From positions 124,001 through 188,000 of the forward strand of contig JAANYP010004339.1 in assembly GCA_020465985.1 (NCBI GenBank): a stretch of 64,000 nucleotides of DNA, given 5' to 3'. Positions 42,231-53,256 of this stretch are shown here, piece after piece. The notes beneath the pieces are model-generated. The model was not told the DNA's origin. It saw nothing but the letters and a program-made list of their open reading frames with translations, and ran no database searches. Source of the DNA: Centrapalus pauciflorus (lineage: Eukaryota; Streptophyta; Magnoliopsida; Asterales; Asteraceae). The translations under genes and the position numbers were made by a program. Positions within the stretch are counted from its first letter, which is position 1; every line of letters begins with the position of its first letter.

Positions 42231-42864
42231 TTCCATTGAGAACTTTTGTGCATCGAGGCACAAAAGAACCTCCATTGGCCATTGGATGAAAAGAATGTGT
42301 GTGTTAGATCAAATGACAAAAGAGTAATTAAATAGAAAGTTTTATGCATCAAGTGCACATAATGAAATTCACGGAGGGGTAAAACAGGAATTATGTAATC
42401 CTTATTTAATTATTACACTTCCAAAATTAACAAAAATAATACAAATTCATAATACATCAAAATACATGCATATCGTTCATCTCTTCAAGCATATCGTTCA
42501 TCTCTTCCAAAAATAAATCATGCACATCGTTCATCTCTTCCAAAATCAAAATACATCATAATACAAACATGAATCGTTCATACAAACACAAATCATGCAT
42601 ATTGTTCATCTCTTCCAAAATTAAGAGGGGGCTAAGAGAGAGGAGAGAGAGACATAGAGAGAAAGAGGGAGTGATTTTAGGAAAGAAGTTAATGGTGATT
42701 TTCATACCAAATTTAGCTATTAATTATCTTAAAAACATTTAAATTCAAAAATAATTTACATACATTTAATATCCCCTAAATGCCCTTTGTGCACCCCTGG
42801 TTGATAGTTCGATGCACAAAAGTTCTCAATGGTGTCTCGATGCACAAAAGTTCTCAATCAAACC
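42229..42864. mobile_element. Inverted-repeat element inside an AT microsatellite
   Basis: The left end starts GGTTCCATTGAGAACTTTTG, then TGCATCGAGGCAC; the right end is the inverted complement (CATCGAG ... AAAGTTCTCAATCAAACC). A 21-bp piece of the right arm is duplicated at 42810-42830 and 42838-42858. Outside lie a GA run and AT repeats on the left and AT repeats on the right. The 3' LTR has only the short AT tract at this place, so insertion followed that of Copia-3. It contains a small tandem repeat at 42470-42625 (ATCGTTCATCTCTTCCA units). No protein. Confidence 0.75.
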
Positions 42865-42867
42865 CCA

Positions 42868-42870
<3 letters not shown>

Positions 42871-42957
<87 letters not shown>

Positions 42958-43005
42958 ATATATATATGTATATCTATATATATATATATATATATCTATA
43001 TATAT

Positions 43006-43055
<50 letters not shown>

Positions 43056-43099
43056 TATATGTATATACATATAATATGTAATCTATATATGTATATTAT

Positions 43100-43149
<50 letters not shown>

Positions 43150-43168
43150 ATATATATATATCTATATA

Positions 43169-43215
<47 letters not shown>

Positions 43216-43228
43216 CTATATATATATG

Positions 43229-43279
<51 letters not shown>

Positions 43280-43296
43280 ATACATATATATATAAT
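42871..43296. repeat. Compound AT microsatellite, ~425 bp
   Basis: Nearly all AT dinucleotides with scattered CTAT, GTAT and TATTAT interruptions. All open frames here (Tyr/Ile repeats) are artefacts. It corresponds to about 20 bp of AT in the 3' LTR. Confidence 0.95.
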
Positions 43297-43649
43297 AGGT
43301 TTTTCTATTGTAAATCTGTACGTGCAAGTTTTGTAATCGTGTGCTTCAATTGTAATTGCTTTCTGATTAAGCTCCTCAAGCCTCTAAGGTTGTAAAACCC
43401 TAAGAACAGTCTGTGTTCTTTGTCTAATCAAACAGATTAGAGGTGATTGTAATCAGTGAGTTTGACAATACAAAAGATTTTATTTTTGATTATATTTATG
43501 TGTTATTTATTCTGAAAGTTTTTTATAAAACAATTAAGTGTTATTCCGCAAACTTCTTAATTAGACTTTGATTCAATTCAAGGTTATTTGTTTACACTCT
43601 GATTTATTCAAACCAGTTAATCTTAGGTGGTGATTTTGATCCTGACAAG

Positions 43650-43662
43650 TGGTATCAGAGCC
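43650..43662 (+). other. Primer binding site of Copia-3
   Basis: TGGTATCAGAGCC two bases after the LTR end, complementary to the 3' end of initiator tRNA-Met. Confidence 0.9.
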
Positions 43663-43720
43663 AGGTTTTTCTTTGTTTTCAAAGTCAGAAGCTTTCTTTT
43701 AAAATTCTTATTTTTCTCCA

Positions 43721-44342
43721 ATGGAATTTGATAATAGCAATAGTGGATATGGGCAAGGAATCAAAGTGCCTATGCTCAAACCCACTGAGTTCGAGATGTG
43801 GAAACTCAGGATTCAACAGCACATTCAAATTTATTGATTATGCCATATGGGAAGCTGTTGAATATCCTCCTGTAGTTGATCATGAACTAGATGCTGGGGG
43901 CAAGCCCATAAAAACACCTCCAGAGACTGAACTTGAAAGAAAGGCTAGAATGAATGAAGTGAAAGCTCTTACTCTTTTACAGAGAGCCATTCCTAATGCT
44001 TATCAACATCAGTTTAAGAAATTGTATACTGCTCATTCTCTTTGGATTGCTTTAGAGAAAATATTTGCTGACAATGCTAGCACCAAAAGGAATCAAAAAG
44101 ATCTTTTGAAACAGCAGTATGAAAACGTTTCTGGTGGAAAGAATGAAGACCTTACTCAGATTTTTGACAGGTTTAATAAGCTGATAGGTGAATTGGAGAG
44201 TGCCAAAGTTAGCTTCGATCAAGATGAAGTAAACAGAAAATTCCTTAGATCACTTGGTGAAGAGTGGACAGTCTATGCTGCCCAACGGAGAACCAAAGAT
44301 ACTCTTAATGAAATAGAGTTGGATGATCTTTACAAGAGCTGA
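43721..44342 (+). pseudogene. Copia-3 gag, capsid-like part
   Basis: The true start is ATG 43721 (MEFDNSNSGYGQG, then LKPTEFEMWKLRIQQHIQ); this frame hits TGA near 43838 and the protein continues in the 43728 frame (YAIWEAVEYPPVVDHEL). The UBN2-type gag core follows: LLQRAIPNAYQHQFKKLYTA, SLWIALEKIF, RFNKLIGELESA, and KFLRSLGEEWTVYAAQRR. It ends at TGA 44342, which is another frameshift because LRVFETEIENKKK continues in the next frame. Confidence 0.85.
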
Positions 44343-44344
44343 GA

Positions 44345-45265
44345 GTGTTTGAAACTGAGATTGAAAATAAAAAGAAATCCTTTTCTTACAATCATAACAC
44401 TGCTCTACTGTCATCAGCATTAACTAATAAATCTAACTGTTGTGATTCCTTTTCAGGTGCTGATGGTAACTCTACTGAAGTTCATTATGAAGCTTTTGTT
44501 GCAAGTGATGGACTGTTTGCTCTAAATGCTAAAGATTTAGAACAAATTCATCCAGATGATTTAGAAGAGATGGACTTGAAATGGCAGCATGCTATGTTGA
44601 CTATGAGGGCCAAAAGATTTCTGAAAAGAACTGGTAGACCAAACTTGCAAGTCAGATCAGAAGGCAAACCAGCATTTGATAAATCAAAAGTTGAATGCTT
44701 TAAATGCCACAAGCTTGGACACTTTGCCAGAGAATGTAAATCCCAAGGTCAACAGCCACCAAGACCCCAACAAACTAATCAAGTTTCATCATCACAAGCT
44801 CTTGTCTCTCAAGAGGACAATGTGTTTCACTGGAGTGATCAGACAGAAGAGGAGTTTCAAAATCAAGCTCTTATGGCAGAAACATCTAATGTCACTTCCA
44901 CTGAACTACCATCTGAGGTAAATGCTAAACTCTGCTCTCAAACATGCAAAAATATGGTTAAAAAGTACAGAGATCATAATGAGAGGATGTGCAAAACTCT
45001 AGCTAAGATGGAAGAAAGGAGATATGAGTACATGCAGGCTATAGAAGATCTTGAAAAACAGATCAATGACTATAACGATAATGAGATTCATATGGGACAT
45101 GATAGAACATATCATGAGTGGGAGAAAAAGGAACTGAATAAGAAAATAGAGACCCTAAATCAGAAACTAGATGAGGCTGAACAGAAGGTGTTAGACGCTA
45201 ACAAGAAAATAGAATCTGTTAATATAGATTTTGGAAGCTTCAAGCTGGCAAATCAAAAGCTATAA
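44345..45265 (+). CDS. Copia-3 gag, zinc knuckle 1 and coiled coil
   Basis: 306 open residues from the frameshift at about 44335. A CCHC zinc knuckle, CFKCHKLGHFAREC, is at 44696-44737. A Gln/Pro-rich piece and a long charged coiled coil (about residues 195-300: EERRYEYMQAIEDLEKQ, KKIETLNQKLDEAEQK) follow. The frame stops at TAA 45263 and then continues in frame to 45673. Gag of this kind packages element RNA into cytoplasmic particles. Confidence 0.8.
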   Translation: MFETEIENKKKSFSYNHNTALLSSALTNKSNCCDSFSGADGNSTEVHYEAFVASDGLFALNAKDLEQIHPDDLEEMDLKWQHAMLTMRAKRFLKRTGRPNLQVRSEGKPAFDKSKVECFKCHKLGHFARECKSQGQQPPRPQQTNQVSSSQALVSQEDNVFHWSDQTEEEFQNQALMAETSNVTSTELPSEVNAKLCSQTCKNMVKKYRDHNERMCKTLAKMEERRYEYMQAIEDLEKQINDYNDNEIHMGHDRTYHEWEKKELNKKIETLNQKLDEAEQKVLDANKKIESVNIDFGSFKLANQKL

Positions 45266-45984
45266 CACCTAATAGAGGTCCAATTTAAAGATAGGGTAAA
45301 ATCTCAACACAACCCGGAAGAAGGTATAGGAAACAAAGCCACACCACCTCCATACAACAACAAATACATTCATCCCATGAGTGAAGTTGCTAATAGGCTT
45401 GTGAATGAACCATTAGATGACACAATGAAAACTGTAGATCCTATCCTTGAAGACAAGCCTGAATCTAAAGAAGAACTGATTCCAAATGAAGGCTGTGAGT
45501 ATAAAGAAGTTGAGAGCAATATTAAAACAATGAGTGCACCTATAGAACCTCATACTTTCAGTTTCATCAAAAACCCCAGTAAGAAAGGAAAAGAGAAGAT
45601 GAGTGTATGCAATAATGTTCCACATGTTTCTGTACCTTCTAACTGTAACATTGCATCTTCCTCAAAAAAATAATAAAAGGGGTACGACTGTTCCAATATG
45701 CACATGCCAAAAGCATGGTGTCCAAAAGTTTCCTACAAAACAGCAGGTAAAGGGAAATCAAAGGAACAAGAACCAGTTATGGTATAACAAAACTGGTTCT
45801 CCAATCAAAACAGTCAAAAGATGTTTCCATTGTCGCAGGAAAAACCATTTAGCCAGAAATTGTCTATATAAACCATCTGTTGCAAAACAGACTGTGGTTC
45901 AAAAACAGGCAATTGTTCAAAACTCAAAAATTTAAAGGCCAAACCACCTGTTACACCAGTTCCAAAGAAGACAGTTGACCACAG
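45266..45984 (+). pseudogene. Copia-3 gag, zinc knuckle 2, up to gypsy insertion
   Basis: 45377-45673 is acidic and low in complexity. After a frameshift near 45670 the 45603-45935 frame contains a second CCHC knuckle, CFHCRRKNHLARNC, at 45822-45863. The gag-pol reading is then interrupted at the CACAG duplication by Gypsy-1 and resumes at 56327. Confidence 0.7.
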
Positions 45985-48634
45985 TGTAGCAGCTGTCAAT
46001 TTTGCGTTTCAGGTTAAACACAGACCCATCTATTCAAGTTACCTTTTCATTACCCAATTGATTTCTTAGACTTAGAAATAGAAACCTAAGTTGCAAACAA
46101 TTAAGAAATTTCGTTAATTTGCTTAGTTTTCTGTGTTCGGCGCAGAATTTTCTGATAATTTTCATACAATGCCAGAAAATATAATTAATTGATAGACATA
46201 ACAAGCTAATAATGATTCAAAATACAAAGACACATAATGTTGAATTCACTTAGTAATTAAAGCAAAAATAAGTAACAAAGTTAATCAAAGATTTGAAGAA
46301 AGACATCCGTATTGTGCCAATTTAACTAAAATAGCAACAAACTTATAAAAGTTTACATAAATAATAATAAATAAGAGAAACATAAATTTGAAACATAAAA
46401 ATTTTATAAATATAAATTACACATGCTAAAAAGTTACTTATGTCACAAACTAGTAAGAAAACAAGCATAAACTTTACTCTTTATGCACAAACAAGCAACC
46501 AACTCTTAAATACATATATTTACAACATTATAAAAAAATAATAAATAAATCTAAATTTCACCTTTTAAGGGCCAGCCAAGAGGAAAATATATAAAAAAAA
46601 AAGAAAAGAAAAAGTGAGATTTTATCTATAAAAATCACTTCAACACTCCATCTCATCATCATTTTCAATCCACTCCTTCTCTCTCTTGTTTCTCTCACTA
46701 AAACTCAGATTTTTCTATAAAAAATCTACTTAAACTCCAGCCATTAACACCTTCATTTGAACTCTTCAAGTGTGAATCAAAAGGTACAAACATGTGTTCA
46801 TGCATCTAGCATGAACACTACACTCAAACTTCATCTTTTTACAAGTTTTCTTGTTATTTCTCCTACTTTTTCTTTCATTTTTCTTCAAGAATGATTTTGT
46901 TACTTGATGTTTGTAGATTAACCATCAACACATGTTAAGTGTTGTAAAAGATGGTAATCCATGATCAAACCTAAATCAAGAAACAAGAAAGCTCTTGAAA
47001 AGCTCAAAAAATGGGCATGCATGGTAGCTTTATGGTTCAAACACTAAAAATCCCATACTCTTTTGAGTTATTTATGGGGTAAATGTGTTTTGAAGATACC
47101 TAACACCATTGCATGTTCAAAACATGAGTTTAATCATCAATAAAATCGGATTCATAAGCATGCACATCAAGTTTTGTCAATAACTTGTATGCTGTTTGCT
47201 TGAAGATTTATGAGCAGATTATGACCCAACTTCAAATGGTCTTAACTTGTTCATTCTTGACCGAAATGGGGTGATTCTTCTTCTAAAATTTAAGTTTATG
47301 AGTTAGCTAACTAACCCAAGTGGTCTCATTCCAAAATAAATATTCTTGTTTTGTCTTTACATGTATTAATCATTGCACCTTTTGTTATAATGTAAGACAA
47401 ACCCAAATTATTCTATTGTATCCATATTGGTTATATAATAGATGTTTTACTTATAAGTTACTAAAATCATCACATGTTATTTTACAAACAAATGATCAAA
47501 ATCAAAATAGTTAATTCTAACAACATTTGGCAATTGAATAGATTTATTAGAAATTAGTCTTAAACATGCCTATTTAGACAAGGAACTTACCTAGAATCGT
47601 TTGCGTATTTTTGGAGGTAACTAGTGATTACATTCAAAGCTCGATTCAATCGCATCGGACTATTGTGAGTATTCACGTCCTCTTTTTACTATATTACGTT
47701 TTGGGGTGAAAAACATGTTACTATTCATTTGAACTCTTAATGCACTTTCAAACTCGTTTATGACAATGCATGCAAACATTTGTTATACCAACTTGTTATA
47801 CATTCGAACATGATTACGATGCATGCAAACACTTGTTATAAAAACTTGTCATACATACAAACATGTTTATGCAAAGCAAACAAACTCTTGTTATACAAGC
47901 GTGATACATTTTATGCAATATGGTTGTTCTTATCAAACTTGATACATATGAACTCATACATTCGTTCATTCATTTTGGCACATTGGTACGGATACAATTG
48001 TAGTCTTGTATGAGTGACAAACTAAACATTATGTAAGTCCACACGACAAACACACTACTCAGTTTACTCATTTTGATGAGCCGGATGATTCTTATGGATA
48101 TCGATATTTGGTTGACGACCCACTCATACGGTACTAGTGAGTGCATAATTATCATACATACATTTATGTGATTTTCACATTGTGGCATTCAAAGTCAACA
48201 TTCTAGGTTTGAGTAGTGGCTCATTACATATACATTGTGTACAACATTACCATGTGCTACAAAGACAAACATTTAACAACCATGACATATTGCAAATACA
48301 TTGCGTTTTGAAATTGCTTATTTCATACAAAACCCGTGAATTCACCAACTATTTTATAGTTGACCCGTCTTTATGACATGCTTTTCAGGAAAGTAATCGT
48401 AAGTGGTACGTTGAAGCGTGATTGCATTCAAGTCGTGTGCCCATGAATATTTTAATTTATTTGCAATTCAAACGCTATTACTTATGTTTTTGGGTTGTAA
48501 TCTTTAAACATATTTACTTTTGATGTATGGTGGTTGCTTTTGGAAACAATTTTATTATGGTATGAATCTCGAGACTTATGCAATGATCACATTCACTGTT
48601 ACATCTCGTGTTTCCGCTTTAGCGGGGTGTGACA
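45985..48634 (+). repeat. 5' LTR of Gypsy-1 (2650 bp)
   Basis: Begins TGTAGCAGCTGTC and ends GCGGGGTGTGACA. An A/T-rich TATA-like stretch lies at about 46588-46600. Open frames inside (47320, 47780, 48182) are repeated in the 3' LTR and are not genes. It lacks a block of about 420 bp that is present in the 3' LTR at roughly 54608-55030. Confidence 0.92.
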
Positions 48635-48639
48635 GTTTT

Positions 48640-48652
48640 TGGTATCAGAGCC
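48640..48652 (+). other. Primer binding site of Gypsy-1
   Basis: TGGTATCAGAGCC five bases after the LTR end; initiator tRNA-Met type. Confidence 0.88.
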
Positions 48653-49160
48653 TAAGGTTATAGAGAATACCAAGTTTTTCATTTGGAAAACTTTTTAACT
48701 ATAACCAACCACTCGAAACATTGTTTTCAAAATATATTTTACATATAACTGGTTTAACTAAGTCAGTTATAGTATTATTGTTTCTTAATTAACCAAAGCT
48801 TGGCCACCTTTGCTTAATTAATAAACGATAATGCATGACTTGAAGTGGTTACACTAGGAGTATGTTTAAAAACCATTTTTTTTTCACTACAACTACTTTT
48901 ATAAAATTGCATTATGTGTGCATGTGTGATCATTGCATGTTACCCCAAAGAACCAGAACTACTAATAGAAGTTTCTAAGCCTATACTAATACCTTGAAAA
49001 CATATATTCACGAGTCGATATAACCAAATGGATGGTGTCTAGGATAGTCGTATCTCGGTACGCGAGACCCTTATGCTTATGCCTTAGAAGTAAGATGATA
49101 CAATGATACTTACTTTGATAGATACATACTTAGCAACAAACGTTTATTTTTTTTAGCACC
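48653..49160. other. Gypsy-1 leader
   Basis: Untranslated sequence between primer site and gag. No ORF with support. Confidence 0.6.
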
Positions 49161-49706
49161 ATGTCACGCTCATCATCATCCCACACTACTTACTCGGCCG
49201 ATGCATCTGGATATGTTACGGGTCGCCCAAGTAACAACCCACGGAGTTCCGAAGAGGAGGAAGACCCATCAGAGCATGAAGAAGAGGAATCTAGCGGTTA
49301 TACCCCGAGTCCTGATCCACGAGCATCACCCGTGACCCTACTACCCCAGCCAGCACCAGCGTACCTCCCCACCAGCACTTCGTGGACCCCGCATCCTAGC
49401 GACAGCAAGAAAGTGTGTCCCGATACCTGCTTCAGCGATGAGAGCACCACCCACTGACACTGCTGGAGCATCCCAGCCGGTCGTAGGAACGCCGGCAGGT
49501 AACATGCCTAGTGTGGCATGGGAGCAGGCAAGGAGGTTACATGCCTTGGACTTATCCGTTAGGGACTGTAGGCATGGATTGGTGTATCAGCAGCAGGCAA
49601 TGACGAACATGACCGAGGTAGTTGATGATGTGCTCACTGCGGTCACGTGATCTAGTAGGACTGCGGACGAGGCCCAGATGATCACTAGGAGACAGATGGT
49701 TTACCT
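49161..49706 (+). pseudogene. Gypsy-1 gag remnant
   Basis: 49161-49457 (MSRSSSSHTTYSADASGYVT, Ser/Pro/Glu-rich) and 49438-49650 (a short helical piece) represent only the N-terminal region of a plant gypsy gag. The capsid core and the CCHC zinc knuckle are missing: within about 60 bp the sequence passes into the protease. A deletion of roughly 1 kb is inferred from the usual length of such gags. A frameshift joins the two pieces. Confidence 0.75.
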
Positions 49707-50237
49707 TTGCCTGACTGTGGGGATTATGTGCATCATGTTTGTGGTACTTTTGGCGATCACTATGCATCCATATTATTTGATTCAGGGGCAGATAGAACTT
49801 TTATTTCGACAGACTTTAGGCCCATGATTAATGTGAATGCTATGAACTTAAGTGATCCTTATGTGATTGAGTTTGCTAATGGACAAGAAACCAAGGTCGA
49901 TATTATTTTAAATGGTTGTAGCTTGAATCTAGATGATAAGATATTCAATATTGACCTTATTACGATCGAACTAGGAAGTTTTGATGTGGTCATAGGAATG
50001 GATTGGTTATCCACACATAGGGCAGAAATTTGTTGTTCTGAGAAGATCATCAAATTACCTCTTGAGAATAGAGAAACCTTTATTTTACAAGGGGATAAGC
50101 CGAATAGGAATTTAAAGATCGTATCGTGTATGAAGATAAGAAAATTCCTTAAGAAGAAGTGTTGTGCTTTCCTAGAACATGTGGTGGATAAGGGGATGAA
50201 AGAGAAGCAGATTCAAGAGATTCCAATAGTAAAATAA
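49707..50237 (+). CDS. Gypsy-1 aspartic protease
   Basis: 176 residues with the catalytic motif ILFDSGADRTFIST near residue 25 and the conserved IELGSFDVVIGMDWLSTH later; both are standard for plant gypsy proteases that cut the polyprotein. The TAA at 50235 is an in-frame stop inside the polyprotein, since RT continues in the same frame. Confidence 0.88.
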   Translation: MPDCGDYVHHVCGTFGDHYASILFDSGADRTFISTDFRPMINVNAMNLSDPYVIEFANGQETKVDIILNGCSLNLDDKIFNIDLITIELGSFDVVIGMDWLSTHRAEICCSEKIIKLPLENRETFILQGDKPNRNLKIVSCMKIRKFLKKKCCAFLEHVVDKGMKEKQIQEIPIVK

Positions 50238-51266
50238 TATCCTGAAGTCTTTCCAAAAGATTTACCCGGATTACCCCCTTTGAGACAAGTCGAATTCCAT
50301 ATCGATTTGGTTCCAGGAGCGGCACCCGTGGCCAAATCACCCTACCGTTTAGCACCTGCGTAAATGAAAGAGTTGTCAGATCAACTGCAAGAACTCCTCG
50401 ACAAAGGATTTATCCAACCTAGGTCTTCACCTTGGGCAGCCCCGGTCCTATTCGTCAAGAAGAAGGGTGGTTCTTTCTGAATGTGCATAGACTACAGGGA
50501 GTTAAACAAGCTAACAATTAAGAACCGATACCCCTTACCTCGAATAGATGACTTGTTTGATCAGCTGCAAGGAGCAACATATTTCTCAAAAATAGATCTT
50601 CGATCTGGATACCATCAATTGAGAGTTCGAGAGGAGGATACTCCGAAGACAGCTTTCCAAACGCGGTACGGGCATTTCGAGTTTCTTGTTATGCCTTTTG
50701 GATTAACCAATGCACCGGCGGCGTTCATGGATCTAATGAACAGAGTTTGTAGACCTTATTTGGATAAATTTGTCATTGTCTTTATTGACGACATTTTGAT
50801 CTACACAAAAAGTAAGGGAGCTCACGAACATCATTTGAGGTTAATCCTGGAGTTACTCAAAAAGGAAGCGTTGTATGCCAAGTTCTCTAAGTGCGACTTC
50901 TGGATGAGGGAAGTGCAATTTCTTGGTCATATAGTGAATGAGAAGGGAATTCAGGTAGACCCTGCCAAAGCTGAATCAATCAAGAAATGGGAAGCACCGA
51001 GAACCCCTACAGAGATTCGTCAATTTTTGGGTTTAGCAGGCTACTACCGTCGATTTATTGAGAACTTCTCAAAAATTGCTAAACCATTAACAATGCTAAC
51101 TCAGAAGGTGCAGAAATTCACATGGGGAGAATCGCAAGAAGAAGCATTCGAGCTTCTAAAGAAGAAGTTGTGTAACGCTCCAATTTTGGCATTACCTAAA
51201 GGAACTGATGGCTTTGTTGTTTATTGTGATGCTTCATATCAAGGGTTAGGGCGTGTCCTGATGTAG
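50238..51266 (+). CDS. Gypsy-1 reverse transcriptase
   Basis: In the protease frame, with in-frame stops at about 50361 and 50478. The main open part is 50481-51266. Motifs: SSPWAAPVLFVKKKGG, CIDYRELNKLTIKNRYPLPR, FSKIDLRSGYHQLRV, the palm motif FVIVFIDDILIYTKS (the active-site F-I-D-D), FLGHIVNEKGI and FLGLAGYYRRFIENFSKIAK. It copies element RNA to DNA. A TAG at 51264 separates it from RNase H. Confidence 0.9.
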
Positions 51267-51762
51267 AAAAACAAGGTCATAGGTTATGCCTCAAGACAAC
51301 TTAAAGTCCACGAAAAGAATTATACAACCCATGATCTAGAGTTGGGAGCAGTTGTCTTTGCACTCAAAATTTGGAGACATTACTTGTATGGTACTAAGTG
51401 CACGATTTACACTGACCATAAAGTCTCCAACATATTCTAGATCAGAAACTTCTCAATATGAGGCAAGGAGATGGGTAGAGTTACTCAGTAATCACGAATG
51501 TGAAATTCGGTACCACCCGGGCAAGGCCAATGTGGTAGCCGATGCGCTAAGTAGAAAGGTAAGAACGAAGCCCACAAAAGTCCGAGCGTTAGGAATGTTG
51601 GTACAGGAAAACATTCGACGGACAAAATGGATAGAATTGATCAGCGATTTCAACTGCGATGTAAAAAGCCACACAGGAAGAGCTGGAATGGTGGCTACCA
51701 TAACAAGTGGGATCTCGAATGATAAGTCGACACGACCTCCGGCAGGAAGAATAGTCGTATAA
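51267..51762 (+). pseudogene. Gypsy-1 RNase H and connector
   Basis: The RT frame continues with KVIGYASRQLKVHEKNYTTH, LELGAVVFALKIWRHYLYG and IYTDHK. Near 51425-51430 the frame changes and the 51352 frame carries RRWVELLSNHECEIRYHPGK and ANVVADALSRK, the end of RNase H. It removes the RNA strand after copying. The frameshift inactivates it. Confidence 0.85.
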
Positions 51763-53217
51763 ACAGATCTCCACACTCGAGTTCGTGGAGCCCAAAAAGA
51801 AGCACTTTTGGCAGAAAAGGTGAAGGCCGAAGCATCACATAATTTTGAGCAAATATTGGAATCTAAGTCGGATGGCGTGCTTTACATTAAAGACCGGGTT
51901 TAGATTCCGAAAGTTCACAACCTAAGAGAGTTAGTCTTAGCAGAAGCGCACAAATCCCGATACTCGATCCACCTAGGAGCAGATAAGATGTATATGGATT
52001 TGAAAGAATCCTATTGGTGGCCTGGAATGAAGAAGGACATTGCCCAATTCATTGGGAGATGCTTGACTTGTGCTAAAGTCAAGGCTGAACATCAGAAACC
52101 CTCGGGACTACTGCAACAACCTGAAATTCCCGTGTGGAAATGGGAAAAGGTGACTATGGACTTTGTCACGCAGTTGCCACGGACGACAAGAGGGTATGAT
52201 GCAATTTGGGTTATCGTAGATCGGTTAACGAAGTCTGCTCATTTTATACCTATTCGAAACAGCTATAAGGTGAAGAAGCTTGCACAGATTTACATCAACG
52301 AGATTGTGACTCGACATGGAGTCCCAATTGCTATCATTTCGGATCGGGATAGCCGGTTTACATCACGAGTATGGCGTTCACTACAAAAAGCTCTGGGAAC
52401 TAGAATTGATCTGAGTACTGCTTACCATCCCCAGACTAACGGGCAAAGTGAACGAACGATCCAAACATTAGAGGACATACTTAGGGCATGTGTTGTGGAT
52501 TTTAATGGAAATTGTGATGCACACGTACCTTTGGTAGAATTCTCGTACAACAACAGTTATCACACTAGTATCAAGTGTGCACCCTACGAGGCTCTCTATG
52601 GACGAAAGTGTCGTTCACCCCTGAGTTGGTTAGAAATCGTAGACAAGCAGATAACCACATCTGAAATTATCCAAGAAACAACAGAGAAGATCTCGATTAT
52701 TCGGGATAGACTTCGAGCAGCAATGGATCGCCAGAAGAGTTATGCCGATAAACGCAAAAAACCGCTCGCCTTTCGAGTAGGAGACAAAGTTTTGTTGAAG
52801 GTATCACCATGGAAAGGGGAGATACGGTTTGGAATCAAAGGCAAACTAAGTCCCAGGTACATCGGGCCATACAAGATCTTGAAAAAGATCGGCCCCGTAG
52901 CTTACAAGTTGGAACTACCCGCAGAACTGGGAAATATTCACAATGTAATCCACGTATCAAACCTTAAGAAATGGGTGGAAGATGATCCTCTTGTTATTCC
53001 AAGCAAGGAAGTCAAAGTGAATGAACAGTTACTTTTCCAAGAGGAACCGGTAGAGATCCTCGATAGAGAAGTCAAGAAACTTAAACGAAGAAAAATTCCT
53101 AGCGTAAAGGTCCATTGGAATGCAAAACGTGGACCCGAATACACGTGGGAACGAGAAGACTCCATGAGACGCAAGTACCCCCATCTATTTATAGACATCA
53201 AGCAAGACAAACAATAA
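51763..53217 (+). CDS. Gypsy-1 integrase with chromodomain-like tail
   Basis: Open from 51988 (the same frame runs from about 51763 with stops at 51760 and near 51901). An H-H-C-C zinc region (H at RYSIHLG, CLTCAK) is followed by the catalytic core: TMDFVTQLPRTTRGYDAIW, ISDRDSRFTSRVW and TNGQSERTIQTLED supply D, D and E. The C-terminal part has the GPF/Y-like RYIGPYKILKKIGPVAYKLEL, then a chromodomain-like end. Such tails can direct insertion to particular chromatin. The core triad is intact. Confidence 0.9.
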
Positions 53218-53244
53218 CCAGAATTTCGGGACGAAATTCAATTA

Positions 53245-53256
53245 ACGGGGGGAGAC
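53245..53256 (+). other. Polypurine tract of Gypsy-1
   Basis: ACGGGGGGAGAC immediately before TGTAGC of the 3' LTR. Confidence 0.85.

Larger units (their letters stand above)
41847..43647 (+). repeat. 5' LTR of Copia-3 (1801 bp, expanded)
   Basis: Begins TGATGGGAAATATT and ends ATCCTGACA. It is more than three times the length of the 3' LTR (567 bp). The excess comes from expanded AT tracts (42138-42194 and 42871-43296), an inverted-repeat element between them (42229-42864), and about 100 bp (43294-43393) that the 3' LTR has lost. At 41927-42020 five units with core TTCRAGYTG lie at 21-23-bp spacing. Confidence 0.88.

Noticed and set aside
42780..43295. Open frame encoding long Tyr/Ile repeats
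   Set aside because: It is a translation of the (AT)n microsatellite with no start context or domain. The frames at 11207, 31785, 31858, 41940 and 42107 end in the same way.
47320..48376. Three short ORFs repeated at 55473 and 55875
   Set aside because: They lie in the two LTRs of Gypsy-1, so their repetition reflects LTR identity, not a gene family.
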